Shown: positions 1-9,153, counted from the stretch's first letter. The stretch is 64,000 nucleotides of DNA from Calothrix anomala FACHB-343 (GCF_014696435.1 NZ_JACJQG010000005.1:1-64000), one strand, 5' to 3'. The notes: a model not told the origin generated them from the sequence alone. Made by a program: numbers and translations.

Positions 1-107
1 TGACTGTTGACTGTTGACTGTTGACTGTTGACTGTTGACTGTTGACTGTTGACTGTTGACTGTTGACTGTTGACTGTTGACTGTTGACTGTTGACTGTTG
101 ACTGTTG
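1..107. repeat. Heptanucleotide tandem array (TGACTGT)n
   Basis: About fifteen head-to-tail copies of a 7-base unit fill the left edge of the window and probably continue outside it. Short heptameric arrays of this kind are typical of filamentous heterocystous cyanobacteria. Shorter, more degenerate copies recur at many gene borders in this window. Confidence 0.95.
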
Positions 108-165
108 GAAGCTTGGCAAAACTAAAGTTAAAATTGCAAGCAAAGTTAAAATCTGAGAGAGACTT

Positions 166-654
166 ATGAAGACTGCTGAAAAATTAGCTGCTGGTTGGCT
201 ACTCACACTCGGATTCATGTTTTTAACTCTATCAGTCTCAGCAGGAATTGAGAAACATAACTTATTAAAGCCAATCCCCGGCGCTAAAGAAGAAAGAGGT
301 GCAAGAGAATTCTTTAATAAAGATGCTCTTTATCTCCTTGATAATACGGCTAGGCAAGGTTTAATTTTTGGCGTTCCTACTTTAATTTTAGGGGGATGGC
401 TGAGTTTAGGATTATATTATCAAAGCAAACAAGAGAAAAAAGCTTTAAATCAACAAATGAGCAATCGCCTACAAGGGATTTTTTATCAAATGTTACAAGA
501 AAACAAAGGACGTATGACCCTTGTTGGCTTTGCAGTTAAATCAGAATTACCCGCAATCGCCGCCAGAGAATATTTAGACGAGAAAGCTAAAGAATTCAAT
601 GCTAATTTTCAAGTCAGCGAAGATGGGACTGTATCATATCATTTTGAGCTTTAA
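166..654 (+). CDS. Conserved hypothetical membrane protein, 162 aa
   Basis: The ATG follows a purine-rich GAGAGA ribosome site. The N-terminus (residues 9-27) is a hydrophobic segment that could be a signal or first membrane helix. A second hydrophobic segment lies at about residues 64-86. The remaining C-terminal half is charged and soluble-looking. I do not recognise a named domain; the composition and arrangement resemble small cyanobacterial conserved proteins of unknown role. It is followed after 30 bases by the DUF423 gene on the same strand, so the two may be co-transcribed. Confidence 0.75.
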   Translation: MKTAEKLAAGWLLTLGFMFLTLSVSAGIEKHNLLKPIPGAKEERGAREFFNKDALYLLDNTARQGLIFGVPTLILGGWLSLGLYYQSKQEKKALNQQMSNRLQGIFYQMLQENKGRMTLVGFAVKSELPAIAAREYLDEKAKEFNANFQVSEDGTVSYHFEL

Positions 655-684
655 ATCGAATCAACCAATCTACGCCTAAGTATA

Positions 685-1065
685 ATGACGCAGATTTTTT
701 TAAGTATAGCTGCTCTGTTTGGCGGTTTATCTGTTGCGGCAGGAGCCTTTGGCGCTCACGCTTTACGAGACAAAATCAGCGAGCGATCGCTAGAAATTTT
801 TGACACTGGCGCTAGGTATCAAATGTACCACGCTATCGCATTATTATTAGTAGGATTACTACTAAGTCGTACCGAGTCGCCACCTTCTACCCTCATAGTC
901 AGTGGTTGGCTATTTATTGTCGGTATTGCCATATTTTCAGGCAGTTTATACGCCTTAAGTTTAACTGGTATCAAATCTTTAGGAGCAATTGCACCCTTGG
1001 GAGGCGCAGCTTTTATCGCTGGTTGGGGTGCTTTAGCCTTCGCCGCTTGGAATTTAAAACTTTAA
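685..1065 (+). CDS. DUF423 family membrane protein, 126 aa
   Basis: The protein has the DUF423 layout: an N-terminal helix with the GAFGAHALRD signature (about residues 21-30), the motif TGARYQMYHAIALL near residues 41-54, and four predicted membrane helices in all. Length matches the family (about 120-130 aa; YgdD/YwdK type). The biochemical role of the family is unknown. A hairpin terminator 60 bases downstream ends the unit. Confidence 0.88.
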   Translation: MTQIFLSIAALFGGLSVAAGAFGAHALRDKISERSLEIFDTGARYQMYHAIALLLVGLLLSRTESPPSTLIVSGWLFIVGIAIFSGSLYALSLTGIKSLGAIAPLGGAAFIAGWGALAFAAWNLKL

Positions 1066-1125
1066 CTGTTGACGGTTGACGGTTGACGGTTGACCAATGA
1101 CCAATGACAAATGACAAATAAAAAT

Positions 1126-1146
1126 ACCCCCTGATAGGGGGTTTTT
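1126..1146 (+). terminator. Rho-independent terminator after the DUF423 gene
   Basis: The sequence shows a six-base-pair GC-rich stem (ACCCCC / GGGGGT) with a five-base loop followed directly by a run of T. It lies just after the repeat-rich tail of the DUF423 gene. Confidence 0.85.
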
Positions 1147-1177
1147 GCTGAGGTTCATGTTTTTGACAAAACACAAA

Positions 1178-1228
1178 AGGATAACTTAGGTTCGGTATAA
1201 CGAAAGAGGATAAGTAAGGTTCGGTATA
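1178..1228. repeat. Imperfect direct repeat, 22-base units 29 bases apart
   Basis: Two 22-base copies (1178-1199 and 1207-1228) differ at two positions and share the core GGTTCGGTATA. The rest of the 1147-1364 spacer shows no gene. Confidence 0.7.
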
Positions 1229-1364
1229 GAGTTTCTGTATATGCGCCCATATTAACAGCTAAATCAGTAAATGCAAGGGGCGATCGCGGATTCTTCAAAA
1301 TTACTTCATCAAAACTCAGCAAAGCTTACGAAAACGCTAAAAATCCCCTAGCAAAAGGTAACAG

Positions 1365-1769
1365 TTAAGGCTTTTGAGTAGCGATCGCTAATCTTGCACC
1401 CTTAACCTGACGCACTTGATCCATAACCGTGACAATCTCACCATGTTCCACTTTGCGATCGGCGTTAATTACCACAATTGTGTTTGAGTTAGAACCAACC
1501 ATACCCCGTAGCTGTTCAGCTAGTACATCAACTGTTGTCGCCTGTTTGTTCAAGCTAATGTTACCGTTAGCTTCTACTGTCACAGTAATTTTGGTTGGTA
1601 CTTGTGACTGTTGAGAAGTGGAAGCTTGGGGTAAGTTGACTGGTAATCCCTCTTGGCGCGTCAGAAATAGGGTGGACATGATGAAAAACGTCAAAATTGC
1701 AAAAATTACGTCAATCATCGGCACAATATTTATCTGTGCAGGAATATCCGCTTCATCTGGTAGACGCAT
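1365..1769 (-). CDS. exbD: ExbD/TolR-type biopolymer transport protein
   Basis: This is the small stator partner of a proton-motive-force motor. It has one N-terminal membrane helix (after INIVPMIDVIFAIL, where the Asp is the conserved proton-path residue) and a periplasmic C-terminal domain, 134 aa in all. The start is taken as the ATG at 1769 because a GGAGGAG ribosome site lies about nine bases before it. A possible upstream ATG at 1793 would overlap exbB by 41 bases and has no comparable site. The gene overlaps the end of exbB by 17 bases, so the two are one operon. It faces a divergent tonB-like gene and probably energises an outer-membrane receptor. Confidence 0.9.
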   Translation of the reverse strand: MRLPDEADIPAQINIVPMIDVIFAILTFFIMSTLFLTRQEGLPVNLPQASTSQQSQVPTKITVTVEANGNISLNKQATTVDVLAEQLRGMVGSNSNTIVVINADRKVEHGEIVTVMDQVRQVKGARLAIATQKP

Positions 1770-2409
1770 AAACCTTTTCTCCTCCTCGTTCATAACGACG
1801 GCGATACAACAGTTCTAATTGCCCACCATATTCCTGAATCAAGCCATTTTGACGTTGATACAATCCTCTAAAAGCATTGGAAAATAACAGCGTGAAAATC
1901 GCCACAACTAGCCCAGAAGCTGTAGACACTAGTGCTTCGCTGATCCCCGATGTCACATCTGCAGTTTTTGTCCCGCCCACATCACCCAAATTAAGAGACG
2001 CGAAGGAAACAATCAAACCTAGCACCGTTCCTAACAAGCCAAATAATGGCGAAAGTCCGATGATTGTTTCAAAAATCGTATTAAACCGCTTGAGAATTGG
2101 TAATTCAGCTTGCGCTTCACTTTCTAACGCCAAGCGAAACTCTTCTGGTGTGGGTTCTTCCAATTCCAAAGCAGCTAGGAAAATTCGGGGAATCGGTAAA
2201 TTTACATTTTGACGAGATTTTTCAATTGCACCCACCACATTATCCATGCGATAGAGATTGAGAATCTCTCGCACCACCTTAGCTTGGCGGGTATTGATTC
2301 GATACCAAAACCGCACGCGCTCAACAATTAAAGCTACTGCCACAACAGAAAACGCCAGCAGCGGCCACATTACCACGCCACCTGCGTTAAATAACTCTTT
2401 AATCCCCAT
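1753..2409 (-). CDS. exbB: ExbB/TolQ/MotA-family proton channel protein
   Basis: The 218-residue protein has three membrane segments (about residues 11-29, 115-140 and 155-180). The conserved core includes FETIIGLSPLFGLLGTVLGL and a second stretch ending LVSTASGLVVAIFTLL, both typical of MotA/TolQ/ExbB channels. It forms the inner-membrane motor with ExbD and transmits proton-motive force to a TonB-type protein. It is the first gene of an exbB-exbD operon, divergent from the tonB-like gene at 2716. Confidence 0.92.
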   Translation of the reverse strand: MGIKELFNAGGVVMWPLLAFSVVAVALIVERVRFWYRINTRQAKVVREILNLYRMDNVVGAIEKSRQNVNLPIPRIFLAALELEEPTPEEFRLALESEAQAELPILKRFNTIFETIIGLSPLFGLLGTVLGLIVSFASLNLGDVGGTKTADVTSGISEALVSTASGLVVAIFTLLFSNAFRGLYQRQNGLIQEYGGQLELLYRRRYERGGEKVYASTR

Positions 2410-2608
2410 ACATCCTTTGTTTTAGTTTCAATGAATATGCTGATACCGTAAGTTCTCAGGCAAATTGAGATAAGCTCTCAACTGAGAATTATAGAATACT
2501 GCGAATACTTCTCAACTTGATGTGAAAGTATCATGACAGAAAACGCATCGATTATTCAAGTAGCATTCATCCAATCGTTCTAGCTTGATGATTGACAGGA
2601 TGTCATAG

Positions 2609-2637
2609 TTGACAAACTGACCCAAAAGTAATATTCA
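2609..2637 (+). promoter_or_regulatory. Candidate sigma-70 promoter for the tonB-like gene
   Basis: TTGACA at 2609-2614 and TATTCA at 2632-2637 are separated by 17 bases, about 80 bases before the preferred tonB start. The divergent spacer 2410-2715 also holds short inverted repeats near 2485-2515, but I cannot assign a regulator. Confidence 0.45.
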
Positions 2638-2715
2638 GGATATTTACAGATATTAATTGACTTTTGCCCCAGGACAATTTAACCTTTGTTAGTGAGAATA
2701 TCTGGCAACATACTT

Positions 2716-4470
2716 ATGAGCTTCTCCGGCACTACTTTCGAGCAGCGCGAGAAAGAAACAAAGGCGCTTAAAGGTTTTTTGGTTCTAAGTCTAATTGGTT
2801 CCCTTGGCTTCCATGTAGCGGTACTCGCTTCTGGTGTTGGTAATTATTTTTCTAGAGTTTCCCCCCAGGAAGAGGAACCAATTGAGTTTACAGTTCTCGA
2901 CAATCCGGAAGAGAAAAAGGTAGAGGTAGAACCAAAGCCGGAGGAGTCTCCTAAAAAGCTGGAAGTTGAAGAAAAAACCGAGGTTATAACCAGTTCCCCA
3001 ACTAATCCGCCAACTGAAACTATTGTCAAACCCGAAAACCCAATACAGCCGATTCCCCTCCCAGCCAAGGTGGAATTACCACCCCCTAAGCAACCCATTG
3101 TCTCTGAACCACCTGTTCAAAAGTTGGTGGAAAACTTGAAGAAACCTATCGAGCAAGTTAAACCTCAAGTTCAACCAGAAAAACTCGCAGATAAGCCTGT
3201 TGCGGTACCTCAAACAAATTCCAGTAATTCTAGTAATTCTAGTAATTCCAGCAGTAATTTACGCGATACCCTACGGGGAATTAGAAATTCTCAAAGCAGT
3301 CAATCGGTTGCTACAAGTAATATCAGCAATTCTGCAACGCCAGGAAATGGTACGCCAGGAGGCGGTGGCGGCGGTGGCGGTGGCGGTGGAACATCCGTAT
3401 TAACTGGTAATGGTTCTGGTAGTATTGGCGGTTCTGGTACGGGTACTGGTACTGGTAACGGTTCTGGTGTTGGTAGCGGTAGCGGTTCCGGTGTTGGTAG
3501 CGGTAGCGGTTCCGGTGTCGGTAGTGGTAGCGGCTCTGGGATTGGTAGCGGTACTGGTTCCGGTGTCGGTAGTGGTAGCGGCTCTGGGATTGGTAGCGGT
3601 AGCGGTTCCGGTGTCGGTAATGGCGGATTACCTGTAGCTACTGCACCCACAACCCCAAAATTACCTAGTAATGGCGATGGAGAAGGTAATTCTCGGCGTG
3701 GCGGCGATGGTCGTGCTGCTTGTCAAGAATGTAATGTTAGATACTCAGATAGAGCCAGACGGCGGAAGGCAGAAGGCAGAGTAAATGTAGCTGTTGATAC
3801 AGATAGTAATGGTAATGTTACTAATGTGAGGTTACTTGGTTCCAGTGGCGATAGAGAATTAGATGAGGAACACCTACGCCAAGCTAGGAACTGGAAACTC
3901 AAGCCTTCTGAACAGGGTAGACAAGGCGTTCAGATAGCTACAGAGTATGCGATTCAAGGTTCGCGTCGCCACAGTCAAGTCAGAAAGCAGCAACAAGAAC
4001 GCCAAGAACGTGAAAGACAAAGAGAAATAGCAACTTCTACCAATAACACCAATAACAACAACTCTGGTACAGACACACCAAGACGCAGACGGCGTTTAGA
4101 AGCGGCGACTTCTGGAGGTAATGATGTACCTGTGACATCAACCAGACAAAGGGAGCAAAGCGCTACTACCAGTAGAGAATCTAGAATTAGCCGGAGATTG
4201 CGGCGCACCAATACCGCAGAATCTACTCCAACCAGGGTACAAAGTTCGGAAAATTCTTTAAATAATCGTCTGCGACGGCGATCGCGAGAAGTGACAGCAG
4301 ATGTGAGAACATCAGGAGAAACAACGCAAAATTTATTGCGAAGACGGCGACGGACTTTGAAACCATCTGCACCAGCATCGGATAGTGGTAGCCGTTTGCG
4401 TAATGCTTTGCGTCGCAGCCGTGAATCTACTCCTGCTGCTGCACCAACTCCGAGTACCACTACACCTTAG
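2716..4470 (+). CDS. TonB-like energy transducer with Gly/Ser repeats and Arg/Ser-rich tail
   Basis: The protein (584 aa from the ATG at 2716; an in-frame TTG at 2686 is the alternative) has a cytoplasmic lead, one membrane anchor (about 18-37), a Glu/Pro/Lys-rich periplasmic stretch, an Asn/Ser block, and a Gly-Ser-Gly-Val tandem-repeat region (about 215-305). A TonB C-terminal domain follows (about 355-400, motifs [19 protein letters not shown] and ARNWKLKP). TonB normally ends there. Here about 170 further residues rich in Arg, Ser, Thr and Asn follow, which is unusual. It lies divergent to exbB-exbD, so the three probably form one system for TonB-dependent uptake, for example of siderophores. 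The substrate is not shown. Confidence 0.85.
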   Translation: MSFSGTTFEQREKETKALKGFLVLSLIGSLGFHVAVLASGVGNYFSRVSPQEEEPIEFTVLDNPEEKKVEVEPKPEESPKKLEVEEKTEVITSSPTNPPTETIVKPENPIQPIPLPAKVELPPPKQPIVSEPPVQKLVENLKKPIEQVKPQVQPEKLADKPVAVPQTNSSNSSNSSNSSSNLRDTLRGIRNSQSSQSVATSNISNSATPGNGTPGGGGGGGGGGGTSVLTGNGSGSIGGSGTGTGTGNGSGVGSGSGSGVGSGSGSGVGSGSGSGIGSGTGSGVGSGSGSGIGSGSGSGVGNGGLPVATAPTTPKLPSNGDGEGNSRRGGDGRAACQECNVRYSDRARRRKAEGRVNVAVDTDSNGNVTNVRLLGSSGDRELDEEHLRQARNWKLKPSEQGRQGVQIATEYAIQGSRRHSQVRKQQQERQERERQREIATSTNNTNNNNSGTDTPRRRRRLEAATSGGNDVPVTSTRQREQSATTSRESRISRRLRRTNTAESTPTRVQSSENSLNNRLRRRSREVTADVRTSGETTQNLLRRRRRTLKPSAPASDSGSRLRNALRRSRESTPAAAPTPSTTTP

Positions 4471-4501
4471 ACGTTGCTATCGGCTGACGAAAACATTGGA
4501 T

Positions 4502-4582
4502 TTAATTACTAATTCGTAATTCGTAATACCCTACGGGAAGCCGCTCCGCGTCTACGTAATTCGTAATTCGTAATTCGTAATT
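4502..4582. repeat. AATTCGT tandem repeats around a dispersed palindromic module
   Basis: TAATTCG-type heptamers flank a GC-rich module at about 4528-4555. An inverted variant of this module appears inside the nifH-nifD spacer near 31568-31592, so it is a dispersed repeat. Confidence 0.75.
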
Positions 4583-4658
4583 ACATCCCCGTCGCTTGGG
4601 GCTTGTGGCGGGAAACGGTATGTTATTTCCCATGCCCCATGCCCAATTCCCAATGCCC

Positions 4659-4690
4659 AAAAACTCCATCCCCTTGTGGGTGGAGTTTTT
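4659..4690 (-). terminator. Bidirectional hairpin terminator at the end of the PRK-like gene
   Basis: A ten-base-pair perfect stem (AAAAACTCCA / TGGAGTTTTT) has a 12-base loop and T runs on both strands. It ends at the stop codon of the PRK-like gene and could also stop read-through from the plus strand. Confidence 0.75.
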
Positions 4691-5631
4691 CATAAATGTA
4701 TTTGCGTTGCCTTGAGCATGTGATAAGTAATAATCAACTGCGTCAGCGCTAAGGGATAGCTTTGCAATGTTTCCCCGGTTGTACCGGCAACTTTACCCAG
4801 TTCGGGGTTACTTTCGCGATCGCATATGCTCTTAAGATGTGGCATATCAGAGCAAATGATATGCTCTAGTTTATTCACTTGTTCTAAAGTTGCGTGACCG
4901 TCAACTTCTAACACATCCACAGGTTTACCCATATCCCGATCTAATCCCAGGCGAATCGCTGAATCAGAACTACCGTTAGTTGATTGAATAATCGAGGTAA
5001 AATCAGGATGGGGAATTGTAGGACGCAGTACCAGCCTGACATTTAAATGTCCGTTAGTTTCATCTTGTTCCCCTTCCGGTGGATAAAAACTAATGACAAT
5101 ATCAGACCATTGACGTTGAGGACGAATATATTGCTCTGAGTCTGGTTCGCGCTTTTCTAATTCTGCTAAGACTTGTTCGGGGGTGTAGCCGCGTTTTTGC
5201 GTGTCGCGTTTCACTTTCCACTGGGCGCGTAAATCTTCGGGGGGTGCAAGGTAAACTTTGACATCATAAGCATCACGGGCAGCCCTGGTGGAATAACCAA
5301 GTAATCCCTCAATAATCACGAATTTACTCGGTTTTATATAATGCGGTGGCTCAAATGTCCCAGTTTTGTGGCTGTATACTGGTTTGAGAATGGATTGTCC
5401 TGTACGCAGCAGTGATAAATGCTGCTGCATAATATCTAAATAGTTGCAATCTGGATGAAGGGCGGTAATTCCAATCTCTGCACGTTGTACGCGATCGTAG
5501 CGATGATAATCATCGGTACAAATAATCGTGACATTTTCGGGCCCAAGTACTTGAGCAATCCCTCTAGTTAATGTTGTTTTTCCTGCCGCACTGTCACCAA
5601 CAATACCAAGAATAATTGGACGGCTCATCAT
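4690..5631 (-). CDS. Phosphoribulokinase/uridine kinase-family protein, PRK paralogue
   Basis: The 313-residue protein has a P-loop GDSAAGKTT near residues 12-20, the ICTDDYHRYDR segment near 36-46 and the EGLLGY strand near 110, all matching the PRK fold. PRK phosphorylates ribulose 5-phosphate in the Calvin cycle. The classic cyanobacterial enzyme has redox-active cysteines in the P-loop (GDSGCGKST) and in ICLDDYH. Here these positions are Ala and Thr, so thiol switching and CP12 control through that disulphide are not expected. The C-terminal third also differs from classic PRK. Whether it still uses ribulose 5-phosphate is unknown. A G-rich ribosome site precedes ATGATG at the start. Confidence 0.85.
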   Translation of the reverse strand: MMSRPIILGIVGDSAAGKTTLTRGIAQVLGPENVTIICTDDYHRYDRVQRAEIGITALHPDCNYLDIMQQHLSLLRTGQSILKPVYSHKTGTFEPPHYIKPSKFVIIEGLLGYSTRAARDAYDVKVYLAPPEDLRAQWKVKRDTQKRGYTPEQVLAELEKREPDSEQYIRPQRQWSDIVISFYPPEGEQDETNGHLNVRLVLRPTIPHPDFTSIIQSTNGSSDSAIRLGLDRDMGKPVDVLEVDGHATLEQVNKLEHIICSDMPHLKSICDRESNPELGKVAGTTGETLQSYPLALTQLIITYHMLKATQIHL

Positions 5632-5764
5632 ACCCCCCCATAAAGAGTTAAGTAAATCTGTTCATGATTAACAATATTCTCAATTTTAAAAGGGAAATTG
5701 ACAATTAACTGAAATAAGAGCTTTTATGCAACATCTCTACACAATATTATTTCTTAGTTAATTT

Positions 5765-5968
5765 ATGGCAAAATATACAACTCTTGGTAAATGTGTCAGT
5801 GGCATATTTGATTTTGGAAATCAGTTTCGGCTGCACAATACTCACCATATCCAGGTTTTGATAGACATTGTCCATCGGACAGATACGGAAGTTTTAGCAA
5901 CAATTAAAATTGATTTTTACTCGTTTGTTGAATTAGATAATACGCTATTTTTCTATCAAATTAGTTAA
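5765..5968 (+). CDS. Small hypothetical ORF, 67 aa
   Basis: This ATG-initiated ORF of ordinary composition lies in a 600-base gap. No clear ribosome site precedes it and I recognise no domain. It may be a real small protein or a chance ORF. The rest of the gap 5632-6228 holds two repeat elements. Confidence 0.25.
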   Translation: MAKYTTLGKCVSGIFDFGNQFRLHNTHHIQVLIDIVHRTDTEVLATIKIDFYSFVELDNTLFFYQIS

Positions 5969-6052
5969 TTGCAGAGACTAAAAATTTGGTTTTGTTGTGA
6001 TTTTCTCACATAGCTTTTTTAGCAAAATAAGCGGCACATCAATATATTCTAG

Positions 6053-6075
6053 GGGGCATGGCAGTGCCATGCCCC
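6053..6075. repeat. Palindromic dispersed repeat (GGGGCATGGC family)
   Basis: A near-perfect palindrome is preceded by GGCACATCAATATATTCTAG. The same leader and palindrome recur in opposite orientation near 52080-52125 and 53050-53095, so this is a multicopy element. Confidence 0.8.
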
Positions 6076-6092
6076 TACCGCATTCTTTTTTT

Positions 6093-6206
6093 AGGGACTT
6101 CCAAATAAAAAAATATTCCAATCATTAACTTACCAAACCCGCAACTCGTAGGGGCGGGGTTACCCCGCCCCTACAATTTGGCATAATTTATTTTTTGGAG
6201 TTCCCT
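6093..6206. mobile_element. MITE-like element, about 114 bases
   Basis: The ends are inverted repeats (AGGGACTTCCAAATAAA at the left; the right end at 6188-6206 is its near-complement ending GGAGTTCCCT). An internal perfect hairpin (GTAGGGGCGGGG arms) lies at 6148-6174. It has no ORF. A partial copy of the left end occurs at about 8404-8430. Confidence 0.7.
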
Positions 6207-6228
6207 TAAATTGGTATCACAAAGGTGA

Positions 6229-8229
6229 TTACACTAATGTATACACCTTAGCTTCCCAAGGGAAGATACCTTCTCTACCTACCCATTCTTGAGGGACGAT
6301 GCGCTCTTGAGTAATTTCTTTCCACTGTTTACCTGCGGGAGTTGCAGGCCAATTGGGAACTCGGTATTCAGCGCCCCAAGGGGTACCATAATCAGAGAAA
6401 TTGGCGACGACAACAACTAAATTATCAGCTTGATTGCCACGTTGCCAAACTAAGACACGTTTACCATCGTTGAAATCAGTGTGAATGAATTGCGTATCAT
6501 TCACTGCTAAAGCATCAGAGTTTTTGCGGAAATGAACTAACCGCGCCACATATTGAAAAATACGTTGTCGCCAATCATCTTTAACACGACTGTAGTTTAC
6601 AGGGTCGATTTGTTTATGGCTACCATGTTCATCAGCGATGACTAAATCATGTTGATCTGCGAATTCATCACCAGCCAGAATCATGGGAATTCCCACCGCA
6701 GTGAGTAAGCAGACAAAGGCTAGTTTAATGCGCGGTTCAGTGCGATCGATACCATTATTTACTAAATAGTTAAAGAACCGTTCGTTACCATAACCGCCAA
6801 CATCATGGGATGTCAGGTAGTTTACTGCTTGAGAACCATCGCTAAAACCTAAGTTGCGACAGTCAATTAATTTGCGCACGCTCCATTCAAAACTTGGTTC
6901 ATCCCCAGCGTTTTTACCTAAAATGACTTGGCGGATGATTTGTTTAAACTTCTCATTCCACAGTCCATCTAAACGATTTTGATGTACTAAAGCTAAAGGT
7001 ACGCTTAATTCTTCGCCAATTACAACAAAGCGATCGCTCTTTCCTCCCCTTTTATCCCATAAAGTACGAGCAAAATCTTTAAATTCTTGCAAAAAGTCGT
7101 AATTAGCAACATTATTCACGCTATCTAAGCGCAACCCATCAACTCGATAGTATTCTATCCAATGAGCGATATGGGCTTTCAAATATTCTCGTGTGGGAAC
7201 CAACCAAGATTTTTTACCAGTGATGGGGTGATAACCTTCTACCCAATAGTTGTATTTAAATAAATCTCCACCAAAGCCATCTCGATTACCTTGTTCGGGA
7301 TCGCCGCTACCCCATTTGATGTAAAAATCGAGAAAATTCACGTTATGGTAAGGATTATTCCGCGAAAATGCCATCACAATGTCGATAAAAAAGCGTAAAC
7401 CTTGCTGATGGCAAACTTTAATTAAATTAGCTAGATCGGTAGAAGCTGTCGGTGCAGATTGTTCGTCTGGTCTTCCTAGATCGTAATCTGCGGCAAAATA
7501 ATTTGCAGTACCGTAGCCCCAATTCTCTACATCATCACTATCTTCTGGGGGAAGAAGTTCTAAAGCATTCACTCCCAGTTCTACAAGATGGGCGCGATTG
7601 TTTAAAGTCCTCAATGCGCGGAAGTTAGGCGCTGTTACTCCGGGAATTAATAGCGCGAGAATGTCGCGAAATGTACCATTACCAGCTTCAATTGCACCAT
7701 TAGGGTTAATTTTCGTCCAACGGGTAGGTAATTCATAGATTACCAAGCGATTATTAGTTGGTAGTTTATCTAAAGCTGCATCGCCTTCCCAATTCACAGT
7801 TTCGCCATCGGGATCGCAAGGAATCAACTGTCCATTTTGATAAAGCACCACGCTAGCGGGATCAAAGCTAGCAACTCCCCCTGGTTCTGATGGTGTGGGT
7901 GGATTTTTGCGCCGATCTATAGTTGTAGCTGTGGGATCGGTGCAATAGAGAATTTGGTTAGCATTGGCGATATCGTAGGGATCTGTGTTGCGGACTTTAA
8001 ACCAATAAAAGTAAACTTGTCCTTCAGTTAATCCGCAATCTTGGGCTGCAATTTCCCATAATTCGGGAAATTCGGGCGATTGTTGCAGTTGAAATTCGCC
8101 GAATTTATTGGTTTGGTTGGGATCTTGGGGATTTTCAGTGCCAATGTAGAGAGTCGGCGCTGTGGCAAAATAATTGGGACGCCATAAGACAAAGTGAGTC
8201 AGTTTACGGCTCAATAAATCAATAACCAT
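6229..8229 (-). CDS. GH13 alpha-amylase-family protein, atypical region I
   Basis: The 666-residue protein has an N-terminal beta-sandwich-like part (about 1-150) and a GH13 barrel. Conserved GH13 regions are visible: GLRLDS (catalytic Asp, about residue 367), VVIGEE (general acid Glu, about 401) and TSHD (transition-state Asp, about 474). Region I, usually DVVxNH, reads DIVMAF here, so the usual Asn and His are missing. The family acts on alpha-1,4/1,6-glucans such as glycogen; this could be a glycogen-active hydrolase or branching-type enzyme, but the altered region I makes substrate and even activity uncertain. No signal peptide is seen, so it is probably cytoplasmic. No operon partner is evident. 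Confidence 0.82.
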   Translation of the reverse strand: MVIDLLSRKLTHFVLWRPNYFATAPTLYIGTENPQDPNQTNKFGEFQLQQSPEFPELWEIAAQDCGLTEGQVYFYWFKVRNTDPYDIANANQILYCTDPTATTIDRRKNPPTPSEPGGVASFDPASVVLYQNGQLIPCDPDGETVNWEGDAALDKLPTNNRLVIYELPTRWTKINPNGAIEAGNGTFRDILALLIPGVTAPNFRALRTLNNRAHLVELGVNALELLPPEDSDDVENWGYGTANYFAADYDLGRPDEQSAPTASTDLANLIKVCHQQGLRFFIDIVMAFSRNNPYHNVNFLDFYIKWGSGDPEQGNRDGFGGDLFKYNYWVEGYHPITGKKSWLVPTREYLKAHIAHWIEYYRVDGLRLDSVNNVANYDFLQEFKDFARTLWDKRGGKSDRFVVIGEELSVPLALVHQNRLDGLWNEKFKQIIRQVILGKNAGDEPSFEWSVRKLIDCRNLGFSDGSQAVNYLTSHDVGGYGNERFFNYLVNNGIDRTEPRIKLAFVCLLTAVGIPMILAGDEFADQHDLVIADEHGSHKQIDPVNYSRVKDDWRQRIFQYVARLVHFRKNSDALAVNDTQFIHTDFNDGKRVLVWQRGNQADNLVVVVANFSDYGTPWGAEYRVPNWPATPAGKQWKEITQERIVPQEWVGREGIFPWEAKVYTLV

Positions 8230-8585
8230 GATAAAAACCTCTAATTGATCAAAGTCTGCTCAAGGATGAAATGTTAAATATGAGTACAGAAGTGGCAAAA
8301 TATTCATCCTTCCACTTTTTTTGGTCAGTTATGTATTGGTTACAACAGGGTTGATTGCTATTCCAGATAGGTGTGAGATTTTTTGGGATGAGGATGAAAT
8401 TAAGGGACTTCCAAGTAAATAAATATTCAATTGCAGGGGGACAAGGGGGACAAGGAGGACAAGGAGGACAAGGAACAAAGAAGTACTAGTACAGCACAGA
8501 GGAAATAAGGATACCATCTAAAATAGGTAAAAAGCTTACGAAATAAGCATTTTTACTTTTTACTTTTGCCTTATTGTACTAGCTA
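8230..8585. other. Repeat-containing spacer left of the IS element
   Basis: No gene is supported. A partial copy of the 6093 MITE end lies near 8404-8430 and a (GGGGGACAA)n-type array lies at about 8437-8475. The remainder is AT-rich. Confidence 0.6.
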
Positions 8586-8669
8586 TGAAAACAGTGTGGG
8601 AGCGTGAGAACCCCTACCTTTACATGAGTGGATGAAACGCGACTCAAGGGGATTTATCCCCGTGTTTCC

Positions 8670-9083
8670 TCATTTACCGCGCTGATTTTCAATGTACCTT
8701 TTAACTACCTCAGTGCTGACTTGACCAGTTGACGCTACAAAGTAGGTCGGTGTCCACAAAGCAGGTAGTTTTTTTAATTCTGGAAATTCTTTTCTTAAAT
8801 GGTGGGATGCTCTACCTTTAACCCATCTAGCAATATCTGCTGGCGCTTCGTGTGTTGGCGCGTTAATGAATAAATGAACGTGGTCGGGTTGAATTTCAAG
8901 CGCTATAAGTCGCCAGCCATGCTCGGTTACTAGTTCAAAAATAATCTCTTGTAACCTTTTGGCTATGTTGCTAACTAATACTGATTTTCTGCGTTTTGGC
9001 ACAAAAACAAAATGGTAATTGATTGAAGATACAGAATTTTCAGTACGTCTATACTCGTGGTCTTCACTAGATAATTTAGCCAT
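8670..9083 (-). CDS. tnpA: IS200/IS605 TnpA, Y1 HUH transposase
   Basis: The 137-residue length and motifs fit TnpA. The HUH metal site is PDHVHLF (about residues 69-75) and the catalytic Tyr is in VKRYIENQ near residue 129. It cuts and joins single-stranded DNA at the element's hairpin ends. No frameshift is seen, so it looks intact. It is divergent from tnpB with about 70 bases between the starts. Confidence 0.93.
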   Translation of the reverse strand: MAKLSSEDHEYRRTENSVSSINYHFVFVPKRRKSVLVSNIAKRLQEIIFELVTEHGWRLIALEIQPDHVHLFINAPTHEAPADIARWVKGRASHHLRKEFPELKKLPALWTPTYFVASTGQVSTEVVKRYIENQRGK

Positions 9084-9153
9084 ATTTTTTACGGAATATT
9101 GTTGTTAACTGCTGTAGCAGCAATTGTAATGAAATACAGGAGGTGATGACAAG

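Noticed and set aside
1-107. Possible CRISPR array
   Set aside because: The 7-base unit is contiguous with no spacers, so it is a simple tandem repeat.
1753-1793. Long exbB-exbD coding overlap of 41 bases
   Set aside because: A strong ribosome site supports the later exbD start at 1769, reducing the overlap to 17 bases.
2485-2520. Fur box before the tonB-like gene
   Set aside because: GAGAAT and ATACTTCTC arms are present but the match to the 19-base Fur consensus is poor; not called.
3300-3650. Pro-rich minus-strand ORF of 116 codons
   Set aside because: It is the complement of the Gly-Ser repeats in the TonB-like gene; repeat DNA opens several frames there. No ribosome site.
3975-4460. 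161-codon minus-strand ORF opposite the TonB-like tail
   Set aside because: Composition (Leu/Val/Arg runs) is that of an antisense shadow and it has no family features.
8329-8517. 62-codon minus-strand ORF
   Set aside because: Its Leu/Val-rich middle is only the complement of the GGGGGACAA array.
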